A DNA stretch of 35,284 bases from Acetobacteraceae bacterium UBA6159. GTDB taxonomy: Bacteria; Pseudomonadota; Alphaproteobacteria; Acetobacterales; Acetobacteraceae. The translations under genes and the position numbers were made by a program. The DNA lies in assembly GCA_002422345.1 (NCBI GenBank), contig DIUL01000060.1, positions 1 through 35,284 of the forward strand, given 5' to 3'. This document shows, in pieces, positions 24,584-33,147 of the stretch. How positions within the stretch are numbered: the first letter of the stretch is position 1; each line of letters begins with the position of its first letter. Below the pieces are notes generated by a model. That model searched no databases. It was given only the letters and a program-made list of their open reading frames with translations, and was not told the origin of the DNA.

Positions 24584-24602
24584 ACGCCAGGGTATCAGAC
24601 AA
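24584..24602 (+). repeat. 19-bp direct repeat, left copy
   Basis: ACGCCAGGGTATCAGACAA occurs here and again at 24733-24751, exactly and in the same orientation, flanking a 130-bp segment that holds a type B palindromic element. The left copy lies between the fusion gene's upstream region and the palindrome. Confidence 0.85.
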
Positions 24603-24636
24603 GTGGGATTGGGGCCTGTGACCGGGGCCACTGCCT

Positions 24637-24714
24637 CGTCATGGCGGCCGCAGGGCCGCCAGCCACGACTTTCCCCCAGAAGGCGTGGATGGTGGCCCTG
24701 CGGCCACCACGACG
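24637..24714. repeat. Palindromic intergenic repeat, type B copy 2
   Basis: A 78-bp element runs from CGTCATGGCGGCCGCAGGGCC to GGCCCTGCGGCCACCACGACG, whose ends pair as a long imperfect hairpin. It shares the CCACGACTTT centre and the outer CGTCATG with the element at 22516-22602. It is bracketed by the 19-bp direct repeats. Confidence 0.75.
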
Positions 24715-24732
24715 TGATAGGGCGCATCATCG

Positions 24733-24751
24733 ACGCCAGGGTATCAGACAA
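24733..24751 (+). repeat. 19-bp direct repeat, right copy
   Basis: Exact second copy of the 19-bp sequence at 24584-24602. It abuts the A-rich side of the terminator of the Tim44-like gene. Confidence 0.85.
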
Positions 24752-24784
24752 AGAAAAACCCCGCCGCCTGTAAGGGCGACGGGG
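24751..24784 (-). terminator. Intrinsic terminator of the Tim44-like gene
   Basis: On the minus-strand transcript an 11-bp GC stem (arms 24774-24784 and 24759-24768) with a four- to five-base loop is followed by UUUUUCUU. The one non-canonical pair is G-U in this orientation but C-A in the other, which supports minus-strand function. It begins about 20 bp after the stop codon at 24805. Confidence 0.85.
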
Positions 24785-24804
24785 CTTTCCCGGGGTAGGG
24801 GTTA

Positions 24805-25761
24805 TCAGCTCGTCTGCTGGATCGCCGAGACGACCCACGGACCGCCACGCACGCGCAGGAAGGTCCAGACCTCGGTCGCCGTCGTCGGCTGGTCGGGGCT
24901 GCCGTCCACGACCTTGCCCGAGGCATCGACGGTCACGTCGATCATCCCGAACTTCATCGCGACGGTCGCGTATTCCCGATCGCCCTCGGCCCAGGCTTCC
25001 GCGAGGTCGCCGGACAGCAGGCGGACCTGCGTGACCTGGTTGCGGACGCCACGGCGGTCATGCTCGGAAAGCTGCTCACCGAAGTAGCCCAGGATTTCCG
25101 GCGTCACGATCGCACGCATCGCGTTCACGTCGCGGGCGGTCCAGGCGGCCTGGACGCCCTGCAGAACCTTCTCGAACTGCTGGTAGTCCTCGCCGCTGAC
25201 GGTGATCGGGGGCAGGCTCTGCCCCTGGCCCATGCCCATGCTGGCGGCGCTGCCGCCCATCATGCGGTTGTTGCCGCCTTCCATCATGTCGCGGCCCATC
25301 ATGTTTGGGCCACCGGCCATCGCCGGCTGCGGCTGCATGCGGCTACGGATCAGACGGAACGCGAGGTAGCCAAGGCCGCCGATCAGGGCGATCTGCAGCA
25401 GCAGGCCCAGGAAACCCGCGCCACCGAGGCCGGCGCCGAAGAACCCGCCGCCGAACAGCATCCCGGCCAGGCCCACGCCCAGCAGGCCGCCGGCCATGCC
25501 CGTCATGAAGGACCCTGCGCGCGACGGCGCGGCCGCACCCGCCATGCCACCGGCCGGTGCCGCGGCGTTGGGAGCAGTCTGCGTGCGCTGCATCGGCTGT
25601 GCGGTGGTCGGCGCGGTCTGCGTGGACGGCGGCGCGGAGTAGGTCTTGGACCCACGGCTGCCCGAGGATGAACCGCCGCCAGCCCGCGCCTCGGCGACGC
25701 CTGGCGCGAGTGCCATCGCAAGGGCCGCGGTGGCGGCCAGGAAGAACCCAGTACGTCGCAT
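24805..25761 (-). CDS. Tim44-like domain protein, membrane anchored
   Basis: A 318-residue protein with a signal peptide (MRRTGFFLAATAALAMALA ending near AEA), a Ser/Thr/Gln/Pro-rich stretch, two Gly-rich hydrophobic segments (about residues 85-140), a Met/Gly-rich linker (about 150-185), and a C-terminal Tim44-like domain (about 195-318). In bacteria this fold belongs to membrane proteins such as TimA/Tlp. The start at 25761 is chosen for the AGAGAGG site 8 bp upstream; an ATG eight codons earlier has no site. A terminator follows the gene. The PmbA gene ends 67 bp upstream. Confidence 0.88.
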   Translation of the reverse strand: MRRTGFFLAATAALAMALAPGVAEARAGGGSSSGSRGSKTYSAPPSTQTAPTTAQPMQRTQTAPNAAAPAGGMAGAAAPSRAGSFMTGMAGGLLGVGLAGMLFGGGFFGAGLGGAGFLGLLLQIALIGGLGYLAFRLIRSRMQPQPAMAGGPNMMGRDMMEGGNNRMMGGSAASMGMGQGQSLPPITVSGEDYQQFEKVLQGVQAAWTARDVNAMRAIVTPEILGYFGEQLSEHDRRGVRNQVTQVRLLSGDLAEAWAEGDREYATVAMKFGMIDVTVDASGKVVDGSPDQPTTATEVWTFLRVRGGPWVVSAIQQTS

Positions 25762-25828
25762 GGCGTTAGCCTCTCTTTTTTTCATGACATCGATATAAGA
25801 GCCAAACGTCATTCCGAAAGAGGGCGAC

Positions 25829-27160
25829 CTAGGCACCGGCCATGGTCATTCCTTCGAGTCTGATCGTCGGACTGTCTGTGCCACGACGGAACCGCAGGTC
25901 GTTGGCAGGTGTCAAGTTTGCAAACATGTCAATTAAGTTAGCTGCGATCGTGATCTCGGCCACCGGCTCCGCCAACTGCCCGTCACGGATCATGAAACCG
26001 GCCGCGCCACGAGAGTAGTCGCCGGTTACACCGTTGACTCCCATGCCAATCATCTCATTCACATAAAGACCCAGCTTGATGTCGGCCATCAGTTCGGCCG
26101 GGCTCATGGCACCCGCCGCCATGTAAAGATTTGACGGCGCGGGGGACGGCGGGCCGCTGGTGCCGCGCGAGGCATGCCCTGTGGACACCAGGCCGAGCTG
26201 GCGAGCGGAGCGGCTGTCGAGGAGCCAGGTGGTCAGGACGCCGTCGTCGATCAGCGCACGCGGGGCGGTTGGGGTGCCCTCGCCGTCGAACACGCGGGAG
26301 CGCGCGCCGCGGACACGCCGCGGGTCGTCATGGATGAAGATGCCGGGGGCGAAGATGCGCTGGCCCAACTTGTCGCGCAGGAAGCTGGTGCCGCGCGCCA
26401 CGCCGGCGCCGTTGATGGCGCCCGTCAGGTGTCCCAGCAGGCTGCCCGCCACGCGAGGATCGAACACGACCGGCAGTTTCCCGGTCTTCGGCCGGGTCGG
26501 GTTCATCCGGCGCACCGCCCGTTCGCCGGCGCTGCGCCCGATCGCCACCGGGTCGTCCAGGTCCGACAGATACACCGTCCCGTGATAGTCGTAGTCGCGC
26601 TGCATGTCCGTGCCGCTGCCCGCCAGCGCCGTGGCGGAAATCGAGTGGCTGGACCCGACCCGCCGCCCCGCGAAGCCGGCCGAGGTCACCAGCACGATCT
26701 CCACGCGGCCGAACCCGGCATCCGCGCCTTCCGAATTGGTGACGCCGGAGACCGAGCGAGCCGCGTCCTCGGCCAGGGAGGCGCGGGCGATCAGGGCCTC
26801 GGCCGTCGGTTCGGCCGGGTCGTTCATGTCCAGGTCCATCGTGTCCGGCGCCCGCGCGGTGTCCGCGAGCCCGGCGAAGGGGTCGGCCGGCACGACGCGC
26901 GCCATGGCCAGCGCCCGGTCCACCAGGTCGTCGAAGCTGCTCGGGTCGACCGTGGTCGCGGAGACGATCGCCACCTGCTGGCCCAGGAAGACGCGCAGAC
27001 CCAGGTCCCGGCCCTCGGCCCGCTCGACATGCTCGGTCTGGCCGAGGCGGCGCTGGACGGACAGCGACGTGCCGGACACCAGCACAGCGTCGGCGGCGTC
27101 GGCCCCGGCGGCGCGGGCGCGCGCGATCAGATCGGCAAGCAGGTTCAGGTTGTCGGTCAT
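25829..27160 (-). CDS. pmbA: TldD/PmbA family metallopeptidase, PmbA type
   Basis: A 443-residue protein of the TldE/PmbA group: DAVLVSGTSLSVQRR near the N-terminus, VERAEGRDLGLRVFLG, VVFDPRVAGSLLGHL in the middle and GVNGVTGDYSRGAAGFMI near the C-terminus. It lacks the HExxxH zinc motif, as expected for the non-catalytic partner of TldD, with which it forms a peptide-cleaving complex that matures modified peptides. No TldD gene is in view. The start at 27160 (MTDNLNLLADLI) is the family N-terminus. The ~280 bp upstream hold no recognisable gene or repeat. Confidence 0.92.
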   Translation of the reverse strand: MTDNLNLLADLIARARAAGADAADAVLVSGTSLSVQRRLGQTEHVERAEGRDLGLRVFLGQQVAIVSATTVDPSSFDDLVDRALAMARVVPADPFAGLADTARAPDTMDLDMNDPAEPTAEALIARASLAEDAARSVSGVTNSEGADAGFGRVEIVLVTSAGFAGRRVGSSHSISATALAGSGTDMQRDYDYHGTVYLSDLDDPVAIGRSAGERAVRRMNPTRPKTGKLPVVFDPRVAGSLLGHLTGAINGAGVARGTSFLRDKLGQRIFAPGIFIHDDPRRVRGARSRVFDGEGTPTAPRALIDDGVLTTWLLDSRSARQLGLVSTGHASRGTSGPPSPAPSNLYMAAGAMSPAELMADIKLGLYVNEMIGMGVNGVTGDYSRGAAGFMIRDGQLAEPVAEITIAANLIDMFANLTPANDLRFRRGTDSPTIRLEGMTMAGA

Positions 27161-27441
27161 GGGCGGGCTTTCTCGGTTCGGTTCAGGGCGTCGCGCAAGC
27201 GCGGTTGACCCCAATATCGGGGCTATCGGCCCTGGGCGGTATAGGCAATCGGAAAAGAGGCGCGCGATCGGCCCGGTCCTTGCGCCGAAAGTGCGACAAT
27301 CCGCCCCACCGCCAACCGATCGTCAAGCACTCCGCGCCGATGCGTCCGGCCGATGCAGCGTGCCTCGGAACTGGCTGTCATCGGGGAACAGGTGAACGGC
27401 CTGATCAACGCCGTCGTCTATGGACCTGCGCGGTGTCCGCC

Positions 27442-29142
27442 CTACGGTCCCGGGACGTAGGGCGTCGCCAGGCGGTGTTCCAGCGCCTGCGTCAAAGCCT
27501 CCCGCCTGGCCCAGAGGGAGCGGTACCAGGCGATGCGTGGAGCGACCTGATAGGCGATCATCCGGTGCTCCGCGACATAGGCGCGGGCGGCGTCACCGAC
27601 CTGGCGCGCGAGGTCGGGCATCACCACCAGCCGCAGCAGGCGTTCGCGCAGTTCCTCGGCGTCGCGGAACAGCAGGCCGGTCTTCCCGTCCTCCACGCTG
27701 TCGCCATAGACGACCGTGCTGGCGAGCGGTGCGACGCGGGCGGCCGCGGCCTCGATGAATTTCAGGTCGGACTTGGCGCGGTTGAACAGGTTGTCGGCCA
27801 GCGGCATGAACGAGATTTCGCACTGGCCAAGCAGACGCTGATAGGTCTCGTAGTCGCAGATCGGTGTGAAGGATTTGTGCGGGGTCTCCAGCGCCTCGAA
27901 AAAGCCGGCGTCGTGGACGACCTGGAACCGCAGCTTGTCGCCCACCTTGTCGGCCACTTCATTCAGCACCGGCATCAGGTCGCGCCAGTCGGCGTCGCGG
28001 TTCAGCGCGCCGAAGAACAGCGTGACGTGGTCGGGGCTCTGGAAGTTCTGGACTTCCGGCAAGGCGACGATGGCGTTCGGGAAGATCGCGATTTCCGGGT
28101 TGCGTTTGCGCAGGACATTGGCCAGCGGCAGCGTGCTGGTCTGGACCGCGTGGACGCCGCGGAAGGTCAGTTGATCGGCGTCCTGCATGACCTGGAAGAA
28201 ATCGGGGTGGTCGTCGAACTCGGTGACCACCAGCCAGCCGGCGTCGATGATGCGGCGTATCGTTTCCCGCCCCTGGTCGCCCGACAGGGCGGGGCGGTGC
28301 ATGACAAAGATGCGCGGTGTGTCATCGCCGCCCGGATCGTTTTCAAGCTGGCCCGACAGCCGCGTGGTGACCGAGGGGTCGGTGGCCATCGCGTTCAACG
28401 GATGCACGACGCGGACGTGGGAGACGCCGCCGATCGGCGGCAGCATGTTGCCGGCGACGATCATCCGCCGCTGCGGCTCCTTCTTCACCCGCCACACATA
28501 CTGCAACGGTCCGGCTCGCCGCAGATACTCCTCGGGGTCGATGCCGAGGGTCCGCAGGCCGGGGGCGAGGTTGCTGACGAAGACCTGCGCCTGGTCGCCG
28601 TCGAACACGCGGGGGAACACATCGCAGGGCACCAGGCCGGCCTCGCTCAGGGAGCGGCTCATGCCCTCGCGGCTGAACCAGCGGAGGTGGCTGTGATCCA
28701 GCAGGCCCTCGCGCTCATAGTTCCAATTGCCGCGGAACAGCCGGAGCGCGAAGCTCCAATGCTCGATATTCGGCACGCAGATCAGCATCATGCCGTTCGC
28801 GGTCAGATGCTGGGCGTGCTGGCGCAGCACCTGGAACGGTTCGTCCATCGCCTGCAGGGAGGCGCCGTAGATGATCGCGTCGATCCCCTCCGGCACATCG
28901 AAGGGCAGGAAATCCAGCGCGGGGTCGGCCACCGCGACCTCATGCAGGCGGGTGCGGGCGATGGCCGCCGCCTCGGGGTTCGCCTCGATCCCCAGCAGGC
29001 GGGCGGTGGGGTTCAGACGGCGGTAGGCACCGCCAAGGTCCCCGCGGCCGCAGCCGACATCCAGCACGACGCGCGCGGACAGCGGAATGCGATGCAGCAG
29101 ATCGGCGACCGGCGTTAAAGGCTCATTCGGCAAGGGCTGCAT
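27442..29142 (-). CDS. Fusion of class I methyltransferase and glycosyltransferase
   Basis: A 566-residue protein. Residues ~20-185 are a SAM methyltransferase (motif I VVLDVGCGRGD, then YGASLQAM, VPNIEHWS and HLRWFSREG, as in Methyltransf_23). Residues ~220-560 look like a GT-B glycosyltransferase: VFVSNLAP/ML PPIGGVSHVR start, TEFDDHPDFF, FGALNRDADW, and the donor-side NRAKSDLKFIEAAA and DGKTGLLF motifs. It probably adds and modifies a sugar on a surface polysaccharide. ATG 29142 is chosen over a 99-codon longer frame that is not protein-like and overlaps the pyruvyl transferase gene. It is the last gene of the GT2-pyruvyl transferase set, 76 bp after it. Confidence 0.85.
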   Translation of the reverse strand: MQPLPNEPLTPVADLLHRIPLSARVVLDVGCGRGDLGGAYRRLNPTARLLGIEANPEAAAIARTRLHEVAVADPALDFLPFDVPEGIDAIIYGASLQAMDEPFQVLRQHAQHLTANGMMLICVPNIEHWSFALRLFRGNWNYEREGLLDHSHLRWFSREGMSRSLSEAGLVPCDVFPRVFDGDQAQVFVSNLAPGLRTLGIDPEEYLRRAGPLQYVWRVKKEPQRRMIVAGNMLPPIGGVSHVRVVHPLNAMATDPSVTTRLSGQLENDPGGDDTPRIFVMHRPALSGDQGRETIRRIIDAGWLVVTEFDDHPDFFQVMQDADQLTFRGVHAVQTSTLPLANVLRKRNPEIAIFPNAIVALPEVQNFQSPDHVTLFFGALNRDADWRDLMPVLNEVADKVGDKLRFQVVHDAGFFEALETPHKSFTPICDYETYQRLLGQCEISFMPLADNLFNRAKSDLKFIEAAAARVAPLASTVVYGDSVEDGKTGLLFRDAEELRERLLRLVVMPDLARQVGDAARAYVAEHRMIAYQVAPRIAWYRSLWARREALTQALEHRLATPYVPGP

Positions 29143-29218
29143 CTGCTCGTCTTCTTGTGTGGGCGGCGGAACCCTGACCGGAACACGGGCCAATGGACTG
29201 GCCGGAACCTGGGCGCTG

Positions 29219-30190
29219 TCAGCCGATCGAAGCCGGGTGGTAAGCGAATTCGTCTTCCACCCGCAAGAGCGAAGGACGGCGGGACAATATCTGGAAACGT
29301 GCCGCGCCGCGAAACGGCGTGCGGCGCAGGATGACAATACGCTCTCGCATGCGATCCTGACAGCGATCCAGGTCACGCTCGGATGACAGTTGCGCCGGCA
29401 GGGCGGCGATGCGACGCAGCACGGTGGCGGCGCGGTCAATCAGCCTGGTCCGGCCGGCGGCATGCAGGCGCGGGCCCTGGCTGGCCAGCAGGAATCGCCC
29501 CGGGCGCCGGCCGGCCATCGGCAGGCGCGTCGCGTGTTCCAGCAGGGAAGACGGCGGCAGATGTCGGAAGATGATTCGCAGGTTCAGGCTCTCGGCCCAG
29601 TCGAGCCATTTCGGCCGGTGCGTCGGCATCAGCGGGCGCACTGCGATCCAGGGCACGCGCAGGGCATCGGCGGCGATGACGCCGTGCATCGCCTCACTGA
29701 GCAGCACGCGGCAGCGTCCGATGGCGCCGATGATGGCCGCGGGGTCGCCGCGCGGATCGATCAGGCACAGGCCGGCGGCGCGGGCGGCTTCATCCCAGTG
29801 GCCGCGGGTCATGCTCTCGAAATGCGGCATGAAGCCGATCAGCGTGCGGTCGTCCTGGGCGCGGGCGCCGATGACGGGCAGCAGGGAGGCGGGGTCGCCC
29901 AGCCCGATGTCGGGGTCGAGGCCCAGCATCCGGGCGGTGCGGGGGCCGCGGACCCAGTGGATGATCCAGGTGGGGTCGAGGGCGGGCAGTGTCTCGTATC
30001 CGCCATAGCCGGCGCCGGCCACCAGCTTGGCCGCGACGCCGTCGTGGCGGCTGTCGAGGACGGAGCCGATGCCGAGGAACCGGGCCGAGGGGTCGGTGTC
30101 GAAGAAATCCGGCAGCAGCTTGGGCCAGAGCAGGTCGTTCAACCCGTCGCCGAAGTTCGGAGCGTGGCCGACCCATTGATACAAGATCAC
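29219..30190 (-). CDS. Polysaccharide pyruvyl transferase, ExoV-like
   Basis: A 323-residue protein resembling ExoV, which adds pyruvate ketals to succinoglycan. It begins ILYQWVGHAPNFGDGLNDLLW, seen here by its core PNFGDGLND, followed by FLGIGSVLD, VRGPRTARMLG, GDPASLLP, and SEAMHGVIAADALRVPW, the PF04230 signature. The donor would be phosphoenolpyruvate. The start is GTG 30190, overlapping the GT2 stop (GTGA), so translation is coupled. The C-terminal ~70 residues are Arg-rich and unlike the core family. Confidence 0.88.
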   Translation of the reverse strand: MILYQWVGHAPNFGDGLNDLLWPKLLPDFFDTDPSARFLGIGSVLDSRHDGVAAKLVAGAGYGGYETLPALDPTWIIHWVRGPRTARMLGLDPDIGLGDPASLLPVIGARAQDDRTLIGFMPHFESMTRGHWDEAARAAGLCLIDPRGDPAAIIGAIGRCRVLLSEAMHGVIAADALRVPWIAVRPLMPTHRPKWLDWAESLNLRIIFRHLPPSSLLEHATRLPMAGRRPGRFLLASQGPRLHAAGRTRLIDRAATVLRRIAALPAQLSSERDLDRCQDRMRERIVILRRTPFRGAARFQILSRRPSLLRVEDEFAYHPASIG

Positions 30191-31152
30191 CGGGCGATCT
30201 CCCGCGTCAGTCCGCGGCGCGCGAGGGTCTCGGCCGCGCGGGCCGCCCGCCAGCCGAAGGCGGCACGGACGAAGCCCAGGGCGTAGGCGGCCCGCCACCT
30301 TGCCTCGATCAGTCGGACGGAGCCTTGCGGGAGCAGAGCGGTCGCGCTGAACAGCGCCAGCACCAGCAGGCGGCGCGGGACCTCGGCCCAGACCGGCGGG
30401 GCGCGGTGGGTCAGCCGCCGCGTGGTGACCGTGGAGGCACCCTGCCAGTACAGCCGGCGCAGCAGCCAGGACGGATGCAGCCGGGACGCCTGGATCTGGT
30501 GATGCACGACGATGCGTGAGTCATAGAGGATCCGGTGGCCGGCATCCTGCAGCGCCCAGGCGAGCCGCACTTCCTCATCCGACAGCAGGACGCCGGCGTA
30601 GCGGCCGAGGTCCTCTCCGAACCCGCCGGCGGCGAGCAGGGGGGCGACCTCCACGGTCATGTTGGCGGCATAGGGTTCCAGCCCGGGGGGCAGGGTGGCG
30701 GAACGGTAGATGCCCTGGCCCTCATGCTCGATGATCGACAGGACCCCGCGCAGGGAGGGCGGCCACCAGGATGGCAAGGGCTGTTCCCAGTTCGGCAGGA
30801 TGCGGCCGCCGATCAGGGCGGGGGGCGGGCGGCAGGTCTGGCGGGCGCGCAGGATGGACTCGACCCAGTCGGGGGCCGGGATGGCATCGTCGTCGATATA
30901 GGCGATCACCGGCGCACGGGCGGCGCGGGCGCCGGCGTTGCGGGCGGCGCTAACGCCCGGCCGGTCGACCCGGATCAGGCTTGCGCCATAGGCCGTGGCC
31001 AGGTCGGCGAGGCGGGCGGGGACATCGCCGGTGGAGGCGCTGTCGACGACCAGAACCTCGAACAGGTCGGTGGTCTGGCGGGCCAGGCCGTCCAGGCAGT
31101 CGCGGACATAGGCCGGCCGGTCATGGGTGCAGATGCAGACGGTGATCTCCAT
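30187..31152 (-). CDS. Family 2 glycosyltransferase
   Basis: A 321-residue GT-A enzyme: ITVCICTHDRP at the N-terminus, VLVVDSAS, GVSAARNAGA and the metal-binding DDD at residues 87-89 (AYIDDDAIP), then GGFGEDLG and SDEEVRLAW as the acceptor-side motif. It would transfer a sugar from a nucleotide donor to a growing surface polysaccharide. Two in-frame ATGs are possible (31173 and 31152), neither with a clear ribosome binding site; MEITVC is the usual family start. It overlaps the pyruvyl transferase gene by 4 bp. Confidence 0.9.
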   Translation of the reverse strand: MEITVCICTHDRPAYVRDCLDGLARQTTDLFEVLVVDSASTGDVPARLADLATAYGASLIRVDRPGVSAARNAGARAARAPVIAYIDDDAIPAPDWVESILRARQTCRPPPALIGGRILPNWEQPLPSWWPPSLRGVLSIIEHEGQGIYRSATLPPGLEPYAANMTVEVAPLLAAGGFGEDLGRYAGVLLSDEEVRLAWALQDAGHRILYDSRIVVHHQIQASRLHPSWLLRRLYWQGASTVTTRRLTHRAPPVWAEVPRRLLVLALFSATALLPQGSVRLIEARWRAAYALGFVRAAFGWRAARAAETLARRGLTREIAR

Positions 31153-31206
31153 GCCGGTCAGGGTAACCGGCATGGGTTTATGAAAACTTAAAGCGGCGGC
31201 GAAACC

Positions 31207-32397
31207 TTACGGTTCATCGCGCAGCAGGCCGCGGCGGGCGAGGTTCCGCATCAGGGCGCCGGCGCCGAAGGTCCAGGGCGCGCACTGGTCGGTCGGGCGC
31301 ATGCGGTTGACCAGCCGCCCCAGGCTGGGGGCCGCGATGGTCACGATGTCGCCGGTCTTGTGGGTGAAGCCCTGGCCGGGGGCGTCGCGGTCCTCGATGG
31401 GCGCGAACATCGTGCCGAGGAACAAGGCGGCGCCGTCCGGGAACTGGTGATGCGCGTTCAGCATCTGCGCCACCAGGTCGGCCGGGTCGCGGCTGATGCG
31501 GGCGATCGAGGACGACCCTTGCAGCACGAACCCGTCCTCCCCCTCCACCCGCAGGGTCAGGGTGGTCTGGCGGATATCGTCGAGCGAGAACGCCGCGTCG
31601 AAGAAGCGGATGAAGGGGCCGATGGCGCAGGAGGCGTTGTTGTCCTTGGCCTTGGACAGCAGCAGGGCCGACCGGCCCTCCACATCGCGCAGGTTCACGT
31701 CGTTGCCGAGGGCGGCGCCGACGATGGTGCCGGAGGAGGCGACGATCAGCACGACCTCGGGTTCGGGGTTGTTCCAGGACGATCCGGGGTGGATGCCGGC
31801 GTCGGTCGCGGTGCCAACGGCGGCCATGGGCTGGGCCTTGGTGAAGATTTCCGCGTCGGGGCCGATGCCGACTTCCAGGTACTGGCTCCAGGCGCCTTGC
31901 TGGATCAGGACGTCCTTCAGGCGCATCGCCTCCGGGGAGCCGGGCTTCAGGCGGGCGAGGTCATCGCCGACCAGCCTGGTGACCTCGGCCCTTATGGCGG
32001 CGGCGGCGTTCAGGTCGCCGCGGGCGCGTTCCTCGATGACCCGTTCCAGCATGGAGATCGCGAAGGTGACCCCGGCGGCCTTCAGGGCCTGCAGGTCGAC
32101 GGGCGTCAGCAGCCAGGGCTTCGTGGGGTCGCGCTGGTCGGGCGGGGTGTTGGCCAGGATGGCGTCGATCGGGCCCAGGTTCTCGCCGGTCGCGGTACGG
32201 AGGGCGGCGACGGGGTCTGGGGCCTCGCACAGGTCGCGCATCGTGGGGAAGGCGCGGGAGATGTCGATCGCGGCGCCGTCGCGCAGGACGACGACCGAGG
32301 GGCCGGCGGCATCGGGTCGCCAGACGCGGCCGGCGAGGGTGGCCCTGCTGGCGTCGTCGGGCAGAACCTGGCGCGCGGCCTCGTGAAGATTGGTCAT
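31207..32397 (-). CDS. Fumarylacetoacetate hydrolase family protein
   Basis: A 396-residue protein of the FAH superfamily. The C-terminal half carries the metal-binding region (IGPDAEIFTKAQ, NPEPEVVLIV), GNDVNLRDVEG, KAKDNNASCAIGPFI and TGDIVTIAAP, while an N-terminal half of ~120 residues has a variable cap. Members hydrolyse or hydrate C-C bonds in aromatic or sugar-acid breakdown; the length and the DVNLRDVEG motif recall the dehydratase-like sugar-acid group. A GGAGA site precedes the ATG. It diverges from msrB across 78 bp. The substrate is unknown. Confidence 0.9.
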   Translation of the reverse strand: MTNLHEAARQVLPDDASRATLAGRVWRPDAAGPSVVVLRDGAAIDISRAFPTMRDLCEAPDPVAALRTATGENLGPIDAILANTPPDQRDPTKPWLLTPVDLQALKAAGVTFAISMLERVIEERARGDLNAAAAIRAEVTRLVGDDLARLKPGSPEAMRLKDVLIQQGAWSQYLEVGIGPDAEIFTKAQPMAAVGTATDAGIHPGSSWNNPEPEVVLIVASSGTIVGAALGNDVNLRDVEGRSALLLSKAKDNNASCAIGPFIRFFDAAFSLDDIRQTTLTLRVEGEDGFVLQGSSSIARISRDPADLVAQMLNAHHQFPDGAALFLGTMFAPIEDRDAPGQGFTHKTGDIVTIAAPSLGRLVNRMRPTDQCAPWTFGAGALMRNLARRGLLRDEP

Positions 32398-32475
32398 CGT
32401 GGAGTCTCCTTCCTCGCGGGGCGGTGTTTCCCTACATTAGTGGCAGAAGACAGGGCCAGAGAGGAGACCACGCGG

Positions 32476-32907
32476 ATGAAGCGTTTGTTCGGCGGCGGGC
32501 ATGATGAGGCGCCCGCGACCTATCCGTTCCAGCTTTCCGACGACGAATGGCGCCAGAAGCTGGGGCCGGCGGCGTTCCAGGTGCTGCGCAAGCATGGCAC
32601 GGAGCGCGCGGGGACCAGCGCGTTGAACATGGAGAAGCGGAACGGCGTGTTCCATTGCGCCGGCTGCGGCCAGGCGCTGTTCGCCGCGGATACGAAGTTC
32701 GAAAGCGGGACCGGCTGGCCCAGCTTCTGGCAGCCTCTGGAAGGCGCGGTCGGGGAAACCGAGGACCGCAGCTTCTTCATGACCCGGGTGGAGGTCCATT
32801 GCAGCAATTGCGGTGGGCACTTGGGGCATGTGTTCCCGGACGGGCCTCGGCCGACGGGGCTGCGGTACTGCATGAACGGGGTGTCGATGACGTTTACGCC
32901 GGAGTAG
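32476..32907 (+). CDS. msrB: Peptide-methionine (R)-S-oxide reductase
   Basis: A 143-residue MsrB with all expected marks: two zinc CxxC pairs (CAGC and CSNC), GTGWPSFW, HLGHVF, and the catalytic cysteine in RYCMNGVSM. It repairs oxidised methionine in the cytoplasm using thioredoxin. The start at ATG 32476 has a strong GAGGAG site. The open frame extends far upstream, antisense to the FAH gene, and that part is a shadow. The N-terminal ~15 residues (MKRLFGGGHDEA) are longer than in the shortest family members. Confidence 0.96.
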   Translation: MKRLFGGGHDEAPATYPFQLSDDEWRQKLGPAAFQVLRKHGTERAGTSALNMEKRNGVFHCAGCGQALFAADTKFESGTGWPSFWQPLEGAVGETEDRSFFMTRVEVHCSNCGGHLGHVFPDGPRPTGLRYCMNGVSMTFTPE

Positions 32908-32970
32908 GGCGCGCGCTGGAGTAGGGGGGGTGGCGTAGAGGCAGGCGGGCCGTCGCACTCTGCCGCGTTC

Positions 32971-33082
32971 CGTCATGGGCGGGCTCGACCCGCCCATCGC
33001 TCGGGACGCGGTTGGTTGGAGCCATACGAAAGCACCATCGACCGCGTCCCTGGCGATGGCCGGGTCGAGCCCGGCCAGGACG
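32971..33082. repeat. 112-bp dispersed palindromic repeat, copy 2
   Basis: Same length, orientation and ends as the repeat at 7215-7326: CGTCATGGGCGGGCTCGACC at the left and GGCCGGGTCGAGCCCGGCC at the right end. The central ~35 bp differ. It occupies most of the 240-bp gap between msrB and the convergent acyl-CoA ligase gene, in which I see no other feature. Confidence 0.85.
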
Positions 33083-33147
33083 AGAGGGGCGGTCCCGGGG
33101 GTGAGGACGATTGCCCCCGGGCCCCACCCCGAGCCTCACCCTGGGCC

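Noticed and set aside
27353..27460. A 35-codon frame on the plus strand upstream of pmbA
   Set aside because: It has no ribosome binding site or recognisable motif and overlaps the end of the methyltransferase-GT gene. The rest of 27161-27441 also shows no gene or repeat.
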